Positions 17,060 through 24,709 of a DNA stretch of 64,000 bases are shown piece after piece. The DNA lies in the NCBI GenBank assembly GCA_046349855.1, contig JAXMBM010000015.1, positions 74,109-138,108 of the forward strand. The letters are read 5' to 3'. The stretch is from CAIXSC01 sp046349855. GTDB taxonomy: Bacteria; Planctomycetota; Planctomycetia; Pirellulales; Pirellulaceae. A program made the translations under genes and the position numbers. Below the pieces are notes generated by a model. The model was given only the letters and a program-made list of their open reading frames with translations. It had not been told where the DNA came from and did not search any database. Position 1 is the stretch's first letter. The number at the start of each line of letters is the position of its first letter.

Positions 17060-18211
17060 ATGACGATCCCGCTGCAGTCCCCGTCTCAACTTCGCGCTGG
17101 CATCATCGGCACAGGGTTCATCGGCCCAGTGCATGTCGAGGCCCTGCGTCGCATCGGCGTGCCGGTCACGGCCTTGTGTGGCTCGGAACGGGCGCAAGCG
17201 GTGGCGGAGCAGTGGGGGATTCCCCAGGTCTTTACCGGGTACGACTACCAGGGACTGGTGACCTCGCCCGACGTCGATGTCGTGCATATCACGACTCCCA
17301 ATCGACATCACCATGCCCAGGTGCTGGCGGCGCTGGCCGCGGGCAAACATGTGGTCTGCGAGAAGCCGCTGGCAATGAACTCACGCGAGACCGCCGAGAT
17401 CGTGGCGGCGGCCGAGCGGGCCGGACGGGTGTGCGCGGTGAATTACAACGTGCGGTTCTATCCGGCGGTGCTGCAGATGCGCAGCCTCGTGCAGCGTGGT
17501 GAACTGGGGGACATCATTCATGTGAATGGCAGCTACCTGCAGGACTGGCTGCTCCACGACACCGATTACAACTGGCGGCTGCTGGCACCCGAGGGAGGTG
17601 CGCTGCGGGCCGTGGGAGATATCGGCACGCACTGGCTGGATACAGTCACGTTTATCCTCGGTACGCCGGTCCAGGAACTGCTGGCCGACCTGACAACGTT
17701 TCACACCGTCCGCCGGCGACCGGTGAGGGAAGTGGTCACCTTTGCCAGCGCGGGGGAGGGAGAGCGGGTGGCGTATCGTGTGGATACCGAGGACCTGGCG
17801 AACATCCTGCTGCGGTTTGCCAGCGGAACTCGCGGCAATCTGGCGGTGTCTCAGGTGGCCGCCGGTCGCAAGAACTGCCTGCGGCTGGAGATTTATGGTT
17901 CACGTCAGAGCGTATGGTGGAATTCCGAGCAGCCGGACGAGCTTCACCTGGGGCGCCGCGACCGCGCCAATGCGACGGCTTGGCGAGGCTGCGCCGAGTT
18001 CGAGGGGGCGGCTGGCTATACGGACTACCCGGGCGGACACGTCGAAGGCTTCCCCGACACATTCAAGATGCTCTATCGCAGCATTTACGGGGCGATTGCC
18101 AGCGGTCAGTCCGACGGACTGTTCGCGACGGCCCAGGACGGGCACGCCGAAGTGCGTTGGTGCGAGTCGATCTTGCGCAGCCACCAGGAACGACGCTGGG
18201 TGGAAGTCTGA
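17060..18211 (+). CDS. Gfo/Idh/MocA-family NAD(P)-dependent oxidoreductase
   Basis: 383 residues from the ATG at 17060, which has CGGAGG at 17045-17050; the frame is open ten codons further upstream without an SD. The Rossmann fingerprint AGIIGTGFIGPVHVEAL is followed by the family motif EKPLAM and a C-terminal alpha/beta domain (GALRAVGDIGTHWLDTVTF; YPGGHVEGFPDTFKMLY). Such enzymes oxidise or reduce sugars and inositols, and planctomycetes carry many paralogues. No signal peptide is seen. The substrate cannot be told from sequence or neighbours. Confidence 0.92.
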   Translation: MTIPLQSPSQLRAGIIGTGFIGPVHVEALRRIGVPVTALCGSERAQAVAEQWGIPQVFTGYDYQGLVTSPDVDVVHITTPNRHHHAQVLAALAAGKHVVCEKPLAMNSRETAEIVAAAERAGRVCAVNYNVRFYPAVLQMRSLVQRGELGDIIHVNGSYLQDWLLHDTDYNWRLLAPEGGALRAVGDIGTHWLDTVTFILGTPVQELLADLTTFHTVRRRPVREVVTFASAGEGERVAYRVDTEDLANILLRFASGTRGNLAVSQVAAGRKNCLRLEIYGSRQSVWWNSEQPDELHLGRRDRANATAWRGCAEFEGAAGYTDYPGGHVEGFPDTFKMLYRSIYGAIASGQSDGLFATAQDGHAEVRWCESILRSHQERRWVEV

Positions 18212-18235
18212 GAAGCTTTCTCCGACGATCTGCAA

Positions 18236-18406
18236 CGGCGAGCGGGCGACGAGAATACGGCGAGCGGCAACGGCGAGCGGGGGACGTCAGTCCCCTGTTT
18301 CGCAGCGCCAACCACCATCGCGCGAAAAAAGGCGGCTCCATTCTCCACGCCCCCGTTGCGACGCCGCAGTCACGAAACAGCGGGCTGACGCCCGCCGCTC
18401 GCCGGT
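18236..18406. repeat. Dispersed GCGAGCGG-type repeat pair, inverted
   Basis: Several GGCGAGCGG units lead into GGGGGACGTCAGTCCCCTGTTTCGC, itself containing a GGGGAC/GTCCCC-type palindrome. About 75 bases later the related sequence CGAAACAGCGGGCTGACGCC(CGCCGCTCGCC) runs in the opposite direction. Related copies are at 21405-21460 and 59677-59830. Such GTCAGTCCCC/GTCAGCCCGC elements are frequent between planctomycete genes. The element lies just upstream of the A-T-acyltransferase gene. Confidence 0.75.
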
Positions 18407-18479
18407 CGGGTTTTTTGATGGACTCGAACGTGGGGCCCGGCTAGGATTTTCTGCGGGTGCCCCTTACCACCGGATCGCC

Positions 18480-21365
18480 ATGACGACCTCATCCGTCAGC
18501 TCCGCTTTGGATCAGACCATCCATCAATTGTTCGAGGAGCAGGTGTTGGCGACACCGGCTCGCGTTGCGGTGATCCATAACGAGCGTCAGGTCACGTTCG
18601 CCGAACTTAATCGGCGCGCCAATCAACTGGCCCGTTACCTGCGTTCGCTCGCGGTAGGCCCCGACGTCCCCGTGGGGCTGTGCATGGAGCGGTCGCTGGA
18701 ATCGATCGTGGGATTCCTGGCCATTCTCAAGGCCGGCGGAGCGTACGTTCCGTTGGAGTTGGCGTCGCCGGTCGAACGCAAGCGGCGGATCCTGGAGGAT
18801 GCACGTATACCGGTCCTGTTGACTCAGGCCAAATTGGACTCGGTGCTGCCGCCGTTTTCGGGGCGGCGCATCTACCTGGATCGCCGTCATGAGGCCAGCG
18901 AAGTCGAGGACGGTGACAACTTGTCTCCTCTGGCCCAGGGGTCGCACGGGCTGGCCTATGTGATTTACACCTCGGGATCGACCGGTCAGCCCAAGGGAGT
19001 GATGGGGCTGCATCGGGGGATCGTCAATCGACTGTTGTGGATGTGGCAAACCTACCCCTATGCCGCCGGAGAAGTGGCGTGCCATCGGACGTCGCTCGCC
19101 TTCGTGGACTCGCTTTGCGAAATCTGCGGTCCGCTGTTGCAAGGAGTTCCGCTGGTGGTGGTGCCGGGCGAGGGGACGGGCGATCTACGGTACCTGGTGC
19201 GGACGTTGGCTGCGCATCGAGTGACGCGTGTGGTCCTGGTGCCGGCACTGCTGCGTGGTCTGCTCGAGGCGTATCCAAGGCTGCACGAGCAGTTGCCGGA
19301 TCTGCGGCAGTGCATCAGCAGCGGCGAGGCGCTACCGCTGAAACTGGCGCGGGAATTCCGCCACCGCATGCCGCACTGCACTCTGCTCAACCTGTATGGA
19401 TCGACGGAAGTCTCCGCCGATGTCACGTGGTACGAAGTTCCCGCAACGATTCCGCACGAGAAGGTGCCGCTCGGACGTCCCATTGCGAATACGACCATCG
19501 AGATCCGGGACACCGACGGGCGGCCGGTTCCGCACGGTACGGCAGGTGAACTTTACGTCCGTGGAGAAGGTTTGAGTTCGGGATATCTGCATCGCCCGGA
19601 GATGACGGCCGAGCGGTTCATCGTCGACTCATCACCGGCTTCGCCGCCTCAACGCTGGTTCCGCACGGGAGACTTCGGGCGTCTCCTGCCGGACGGCAAC
19701 ATCGAATTCCTGGGACGAGCGGACCAGCAGGTCAAGGTCCTCGGATGTCGCGTCGAGTTAGGCGAGATTGAAGCTGCTCTGAGCCAGCACCCTGATGTGG
19801 CGGAAGTTGTGGTTCTGGCTTACGAGGCCGAATCCCGCGGCCACAGGCTGGTGGCGTATGTGACTTGGAACGCCGCCCCGACGGTCGAAGCAGGTGTGCT
19901 CGATCGGTGGTTACGGCAGCGGCTTCCCGAGTACATGCTGCCCGCATCAATCCACACACTGGAACGTTTGCCGCGCACCGTCAGCGGCAAGATCGACCGG
20001 ATGGCATTGGCCTGGCTCGAGCCAACGGCGGCATCTCCGGCGGAACCGCAGGGCGCGGCAGATACGCGGATCGAGCAGCTGCGCGCCATCTGGAGGCAGG
20101 TACTCGACCGCGAAACGATTGACAATGACACCAGTTTCTATGCGGTGGGAGGGGATTCGCTCCGGGCCTTGACGATGATCTTGCAGGTCGAAGAGGCGTT
20201 CGGAGTCACTGTTCCTGAAAGCTTCTTTGCGGTTCCCACGATCCATCATCTGGCTCGGCTCCTGTGGAATGATCAACCCGCACTGGCGCCTGAACTGGCG
20301 CCTGCACTGGCGCCCGCAACGTCGGTGAGGGCGGAACATGACGGAGAGTTGCCGGCACCTCCGTCGGTGGCGCGGGTCGCGCGCCAGAGTGTCCGCAGCA
20401 GTCGCGAAGCTGCCGCGTTTGCGCTGCCGCCGGACGCTGGAGTCGAAGCGATCCGGGAATGGGTCAGCGATCCGGATGTGAGGCGGCGGTTCTACGGCAA
20501 CGAAGTGGCAGTCGTCGAACGCTTCTGCGATGAATTCGCAGCGCAGGGACTGGCCCACATGGATCGACGGCATCTGCTGACTCAGGTACTCGTCCAGTCC
20601 GTGCTGTTTCGTGAGATGGATACCTTCAGCGCGCGTCTGACGAGTCACCCCGACATGGGCGGTGTTCTGGAGTCAACTCGGTTGCCATTCTGGCAACCGT
20701 ATGCACGTCTCTGCCGTCCGGCCGAACGTACCGCCACGATGTTCTCGGAACGCTATCTCATCACAGGGGACGATCATCTGCATCGAGTCCGGAGTCGAGG
20801 GCAGAGTGTGGTCCTCGTGCCCTACCATACTCCGCTGGTCTATTTCCTGCTGCCGGCGCTGCATTACCTGGGGTTTTCGCGTCCGGTGATGGCGACGTGG
20901 GGTGGCCGCATGCCACATGCGCCGGCCGGAAAAGCCACGCCGGCACAGGAATGGATGCAGGCCACACAGACGATGCGGGATCTCATGTCGCAGCTCGCCG
21001 AGGGGGGGCTCATCGTGATCCAGGCTGATGGGCTCAAGGGGCAGGTGAGCGCCGAGCTGTCGGTGCTGGGCAGACTCTATCCGTTTCGATCCGGATTCGC
21101 TGAGCTGGCGGTGAGAACGGGAGCGGCCGTCATTCCCACCACGATTCACCTGACGGATAACGCTCGCATCCGTGTCGCGCTGCACGAACCGTTCGATGCG
21201 GGACTGGAGGAACAGCCACGAGACCAGCGCGTCCTGGGCCTGCTGTCTCAGTTCGCCGACTTTTATGCGAACAACAGTCGGCAGTACCCCGAAAGTTTGA
21301 CGCTCGGCCGAATGCGAAAATTCCTGCAGCTACCCGTGGCGCCCGAATCGTGTCCCCAGCCGTGA
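18480..21365 (+). CDS. Stand-alone NRPS-like protein: adenylation, carrier and LpxL-like acyltransferase domains
   Basis: 961 residues from ATG 18480; the open frame further upstream is a shadow of the oxidoreductase and repeats. The adenylation domain (about 15-530) has core motifs YVIYTSGSTGQPKGVM, LYGSTE, RTGDFGRLLPDG, GRADQQVKVLGCRVELGEIE and PRTVSGKIDR. The carrier domain (about 540-620) has YAVGGDSLRAL with the phosphopantetheine Ser. After an Ala/Pro linker, the C-terminal third (about 700-961) resembles lysophospholipid/LpxL acyltransferases (VVLVPYHTPLVYFLLPAL, GGLIVIQADGLKGQ, RTGAAVIPTTIHL), though the usual HxxxxD is not intact. Hand alignment of specificity positions gives V-D-C-L-I-S-L-A-D-K, close to the beta-alanine code, with Asp moved from 235 to 236. 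It may activate beta-alanine and transfer it to a lipid or amine. No condensation or thioesterase domain and no NRPS neighbours are present. Confidence 0.82.
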   Translation: MTTSSVSSALDQTIHQLFEEQVLATPARVAVIHNERQVTFAELNRRANQLARYLRSLAVGPDVPVGLCMERSLESIVGFLAILKAGGAYVPLELASPVERKRRILEDARIPVLLTQAKLDSVLPPFSGRRIYLDRRHEASEVEDGDNLSPLAQGSHGLAYVIYTSGSTGQPKGVMGLHRGIVNRLLWMWQTYPYAAGEVACHRTSLAFVDSLCEICGPLLQGVPLVVVPGEGTGDLRYLVRTLAAHRVTRVVLVPALLRGLLEAYPRLHEQLPDLRQCISSGEALPLKLAREFRHRMPHCTLLNLYGSTEVSADVTWYEVPATIPHEKVPLGRPIANTTIEIRDTDGRPVPHGTAGELYVRGEGLSSGYLHRPEMTAERFIVDSSPASPPQRWFRTGDFGRLLPDGNIEFLGRADQQVKVLGCRVELGEIEAALSQHPDVAEVVVLAYEAESRGHRLVAYVTWNAAPTVEAGVLDRWLRQRLPEYMLPASIHTLERLPRTVSGKIDRMALAWLEPTAASPAEPQGAADTRIEQLRAIWRQVLDRETIDNDTSFYAVGGDSLRALTMILQVEEAFGVTVPESFFAVPTIHHLARLLWNDQPALAPELAPALAPATSVRAEHDGELPAPPSVARVARQSVRSSREAAAFALPPDAGVEAIREWVSDPDVRRRFYGNEVAVVERFCDEFAAQGLAHMDRRHLLTQVLVQSVLFREMDTFSARLTSHPDMGGVLESTRLPFWQPYARLCRPAERTATMFSERYLITGDDHLHRVRSRGQSVVLVPYHTPLVYFLLPALHYLGFSRPVMATWGGRMPHAPAGKATPAQEWMQATQTMRDLMSQLAEGGLIVIQADGLKGQVSAELSVLGRLYPFRSGFAELAVRTGAAVIPTTIHLTDNARIRVALHEPFDAGLEEQPRDQRVLGLLSQFADFYANNSRQYPESLTLGRMRKFLQLPVAPESCPQP

Positions 21366-21384
21366 CGAGACCTCTCCCTCGCAT

Positions 21385-21579
21385 TTGATGGGAACTGTCC
21401 ACTCGGCGAGCGAGGGACGAAAACACGGCGAGCGGGAGACGTCAGTCCCCTGTTCGCATGTCATAGATTCCGCGCGTCGACGAATCGCATTCATTGCATC
21501 GGTGGTGATCGTGGCGACTGCGACTGGTTGTGGACCGCTGAGCTCGGCTGAATTGAATCGCATTATTGACCACGGATGA
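21385..21579 (+). CDS. Possible small lipoprotein-like ORF (doubtful)
   Basis: 64 codons. The second half (RRRIAFIASVVIVATATGCG) looks like a lipoprotein signal with a Cys lipobox, followed by only about 15 residues. The first half lies in a dispersed repeat and the end lies in another repeat-like phrase (CCACGGATGACGC). It may be a remnant of a lipoprotein gene cut by repeats, or chance. Confidence 0.2.
   Translation: MMGTVHSASEGRKHGERETSVPCSHVIDSARRRIAFIASVVIVATATGCGPLSSAELNRIIDHG
21405..21460. repeat. Dispersed GCGAGCGG/GACGTCAGTCCCC repeat, partial copy
   Basis: Contains CGAGCGAGGGACGAAAACAC then GGCGAGCGGGAGACGTCAGT(CCCCTGTTCGC), matching the left arm at 18273-18303. The inverted right arm is missing here. 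Confidence 0.7.
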
Positions 21580-21661
21580 CGCAGATTATCACGGATGAAT
21601 CGCAGCAAAACGCAAGTTCTAACAATGCAATGGACCGTTGCTTGTGAACACCGAGACAGGA

Positions 21662-24640
21662 TCACTCGGCGCCTGGCCGTCCCGCGGGACTGCCGATCCG
21701 GCTCAACAGCGCTTGAAACGACTCGGAGTCGCGCAGCGGATCGTAGTCCGGGTGGTTCCTCAGGTAGACCGCATCGTGATACCCGCTTTCGACGGCGGCG
21801 GTCAGCAATTCGATGGCCCGGGCGCGGTACCGTTCGCTCTGGGCCGGATCGCTCTTCGCGGCGGCCCAGCAACAGCCGGCAAATGTGCGAGCCATATCGA
21901 TCTGCAATTCGGCATCCAGCCGTTCGACCCGTTTGAGAATCGACTCCGCCAGCTCGGCGGCCGCCGCGTGTTCGCCGGTAAACGGTAAGGCCAGCGCGAC
22001 GGCCACGTGCTTGCTTTCTCCCTGGTCGTCCGCCTTGACCATGTCGCGAGCCACCGCCAGTGCCTCCTGATACAGAGCGACCGCCTGCTCGGGATCGCTG
22101 TCGCGCAGCGAACCGGCCAGCCGCACCAGGCAGATATTCAGTTTGTTGCGCCGCTGTTCGAGTCGGGGATTCTCCTGGTAGAGTTTGCGGGCGAGTTCCA
22201 ATGCTTCGGTGTAGAACGACCGTGCCCCCTCGGCATCTCCCGTGGCTCGAAGGACGTCACCGGCCAGATAGAGGCTCTGGGAGAGCTTGTCGCGACTGAG
22301 TGTTTTGTCGGGGCTGGCATCGTTCTGCAGGACTCGTCGGGCCCCGTCAAGAATCCTCAGCTGCTCCTGGCGTGCTTCGTCGCTGCGGCCAACGGACAGC
22401 AGCAGGAGCAGTCGCAATTGGTACTGTTCGGCGAGCATGCCGCGAAATACTTCCTTCTGTCGCAACCAGGCGTCGTCGGGCATCTCGCGGAAATTCGGCT
22501 GGCTCCGGACCAGGGTCATGGCCTCGTCGAAATACGCTATCCCCTTCTCCACGACGGTCAGCGCCTCTTCGACGCGCCCCAGCTTGCGCAGCGTCAGCGC
22601 GTATTGATAGCTGACCGGAAACACTTGCGTGATGACTTCGATGCGCGGCATGGAGCCTTGCGCTCGAGAGAATTCCACGGGCTTGGGCTGCGCGAGAATA
22701 CCTTCCAACAATTCCAGAGCCTCCTGGCCCTGATGTCGCACGATTTCCATATCGCGACGATACGACTGTCGCACCTCGGCGTGACGCAGCAAGATCGTCA
22801 TCAGGTTGAAACGTGTCGAATCGGTACCGAAGAGTCGGTTGCGATTGCGCGCCATCGGTTCGGCCTGCTCCAACAACTCGGCCGCCTTGGATGGTTGCCC
22901 TAAGTCCAGGAACGTGAGGTACTGAAGTTCGAGCAGCCGCATTCTCTCCAGGATGACTTGCAGATCCCACTCCTCCTCGCTGTCGGGCAGCCGATCCAGC
23001 TCATCGGAAGCGATCTTCATCATCTTCATTCGCAGATCGATCAGCCGTTCATCGACGGGCGGCAGGCCCACGCGGATGGCCCGCAGCATGTTCATTACGG
23101 CCAGCTTGGCCTCGCGCGCGCGCTGCAGCGCGGTCTGAGCGTTTTCGGCGGCGGCGGCGGCATTTTCATCGGCGCGCTGTGCATTGGCATCAGCCCTCCT
23201 GGCATTCTCATCCGCGGTGTTCTTGGCGGCGATGGCCTTCGTTCGCTGCGCTTCAATGTCGCGGTTTTTCGCCTCCAGCGAGCGAATCGACCAGATGCTC
23301 ACACCGAGAGCGAGGAGCAGGCTGGAAAACGTCGTCGCCAGGGGAATCGCGACGCGCGGATTGCGCCGGCACCACCTCCACAGTCGCTCGACCATTCCGA
23401 CCGGCCGAGCCACGATCGGTTCGTGGCGCAAGAACCGCCGCAGGTCGGCTTCCAGTTCTGCGCAGCTGGCGTAGCGCCGCGCCGGTTCCTTGGACAAGGC
23501 CTTCAAGCAGATCGTCTCGAGATCGAGTGGCGTCGACGGTTGCAATTCGCGCGGCGCGACGGGCTCCTGATGGAGCACCTGCATCACGACCTCGACCGCG
23601 CGCGGCGCGACGAAGGGCGGCCGACCCGTCAGCAGATGATAGAGCAGCGCCCCCAGGGAGTATTGGTCGGCGGCGGGGCCGATCTCGGCGGTGTCACCAC
23701 GTGCCTGTTCGGGTGGCATGTAACTGGGGGTTCCCAACACCGTGCCGTCCGCGGTACGAGGTTCGCTGGGATCGTCGGACGTCCGCTTCGCCAGACCGAA
23801 GTCGGTCAACTTCGGTACCCCGTCGGCCGTCAACAGGACGTTGCCCGGCTTGATGTCGCGGTGCAAGACCCCTTGGCGATGGGCGTAGGCCACGCTGGCC
23901 GCCAGTTCCGCCGTGATGAGCGCAGCCCGCTCGGGCGCCAGCGGACGTCGTGCGACCTCGGCCGACAGCGTCTTGCCGTCGACGTATTCGAGGGAAAAGT
24001 AGGGCAGTCCGTGGTGCTGCCCGATCTCGTAAATCTGAACAATGCCCGGATGGACCAGTTTGGCGATCGCCTGAGCTTCCACCAGGAAGCGTTCGGTCTG
24101 CGCCGGGCTGGCATGCTCGCCGGCCAGAATCATTTTCAGCGCGGTAACGCGTTTCAGCCTGGGATGCCACGCCTTGTAGACGGCTCCCATTCCGCCGCGT
24201 CCCAGTTCTCCCAGAATCTCGTAGGGACCAATTGTCCGGGGAATTCCTGCGAGCGGTCCCGACTCCGTCTCCGAGCCCGGAGTTTCCCGCCCGACTCCTC
24301 CCTCGGCGGTCGCCACGACGGCCTGGTCCACCTGTCGCGGCGGCGCATCGAGAGTCGCGTCCACCGCGGCTGCTGCCGATGACGGGACCCCCGGACCGGC
24401 TCCGAACGTCCGCGTCCGGCCGTCTGCCAGCGGATCCGTAGGCGTCGGAGCCGCAACCGATCTCCGGGGGTCACCAGGCGGCGTGGACACGCCGGCCGAA
24501 CCCGCGGTCGCCACCCTCGGCAACGGGACGGTCGAGTCGTTCTGGCGAAGGCTCGAGGGCTCTTCGGCGGCGGGGGCGGTATCACCGACAGGAGGAGGGA
24601 TGGGTGGCGCGGTGTCGCGAACCGGGGGACGCTCTGACAT
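21662..24640 (-). CDS. Transmembrane Ser/Thr protein kinase with TPR-like repeats
   Basis: 992 residues from the ATG at 24640 (MSERPPVRDT); the frame upstream lacks family sequence. A Pro/Ala-rich N-terminus of about 140 residues leads to a complete Hanks kinase domain: LGRGGMGAVYKA loop, Lys in ALKMILAGE, LHRDIKPGNVLLT, LTDFGLAK and GTPSYMPPEQARGD. A membrane helix follows (VAIPLATTFSSLLLALGVSIW), then an Ala/Asn/Glu coiled-coil-like stretch of RADENA-type repeats and a helical region with TPR character (ALTVVEKGIAYFDEAMTLV; SFYTEALELARKLYQENPRL). It should sense through the extracytoplasmic repeats and phosphorylate cytoplasmic targets. It lies 69 bases after the giant surface-protein gene. 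Confidence 0.93.
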   Translation of the reverse strand: MSERPPVRDTAPPIPPPVGDTAPAAEEPSSLRQNDSTVPLPRVATAGSAGVSTPPGDPRRSVAAPTPTDPLADGRTRTFGAGPGVPSSAAAAVDATLDAPPRQVDQAVVATAEGGVGRETPGSETESGPLAGIPRTIGPYEILGELGRGGMGAVYKAWHPRLKRVTALKMILAGEHASPAQTERFLVEAQAIAKLVHPGIVQIYEIGQHHGLPYFSLEYVDGKTLSAEVARRPLAPERAALITAELAASVAYAHRQGVLHRDIKPGNVLLTADGVPKLTDFGLAKRTSDDPSEPRTADGTVLGTPSYMPPEQARGDTAEIGPAADQYSLGALLYHLLTGRPPFVAPRAVEVVMQVLHQEPVAPRELQPSTPLDLETICLKALSKEPARRYASCAELEADLRRFLRHEPIVARPVGMVERLWRWCRRNPRVAIPLATTFSSLLLALGVSIWSIRSLEAKNRDIEAQRTKAIAAKNTADENARRADANAQRADENAAAAAENAQTALQRAREAKLAVMNMLRAIRVGLPPVDERLIDLRMKMMKIASDELDRLPDSEEEWDLQVILERMRLLELQYLTFLDLGQPSKAAELLEQAEPMARNRNRLFGTDSTRFNLMTILLRHAEVRQSYRRDMEIVRHQGQEALELLEGILAQPKPVEFSRAQGSMPRIEVITQVFPVSYQYALTLRKLGRVEEALTVVEKGIAYFDEAMTLVRSQPNFREMPDDAWLRQKEVFRGMLAEQYQLRLLLLLSVGRSDEARQEQLRILDGARRVLQNDASPDKTLSRDKLSQSLYLAGDVLRATGDAEGARSFYTEALELARKLYQENPRLEQRRNKLNICLVRLAGSLRDSDPEQAVALYQEALAVARDMVKADDQGESKHVAVALALPFTGEHAAAAELAESILKRVERLDAELQIDMARTFAGCCWAAAKSDPAQSERYRARAIELLTAAVESGYHDAVYLRNHPDYDPLRDSESFQALLSRIGSPAGRPGAE

Positions 24641-24709
24641 GGGTTCTATTTCGTAAAGGGCATGCACTTGCCGACCCGGCGGAGGGGGGTGCACCGTTCC
24701 CACCGCGGA

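Noticed and set aside
15764..17350. Long minus-strand ORF (528 codons) opposite def and fmt
   Set aside because: Its product is Arg/His-rich and antisense to three genes with clear family motifs; it is a GC-rich shadow frame.
17742..18479. Upstream extension of the A-T-acyltransferase ORF
   Set aside because: It overlaps the oxidoreductase gene in another frame and crosses a dispersed repeat.
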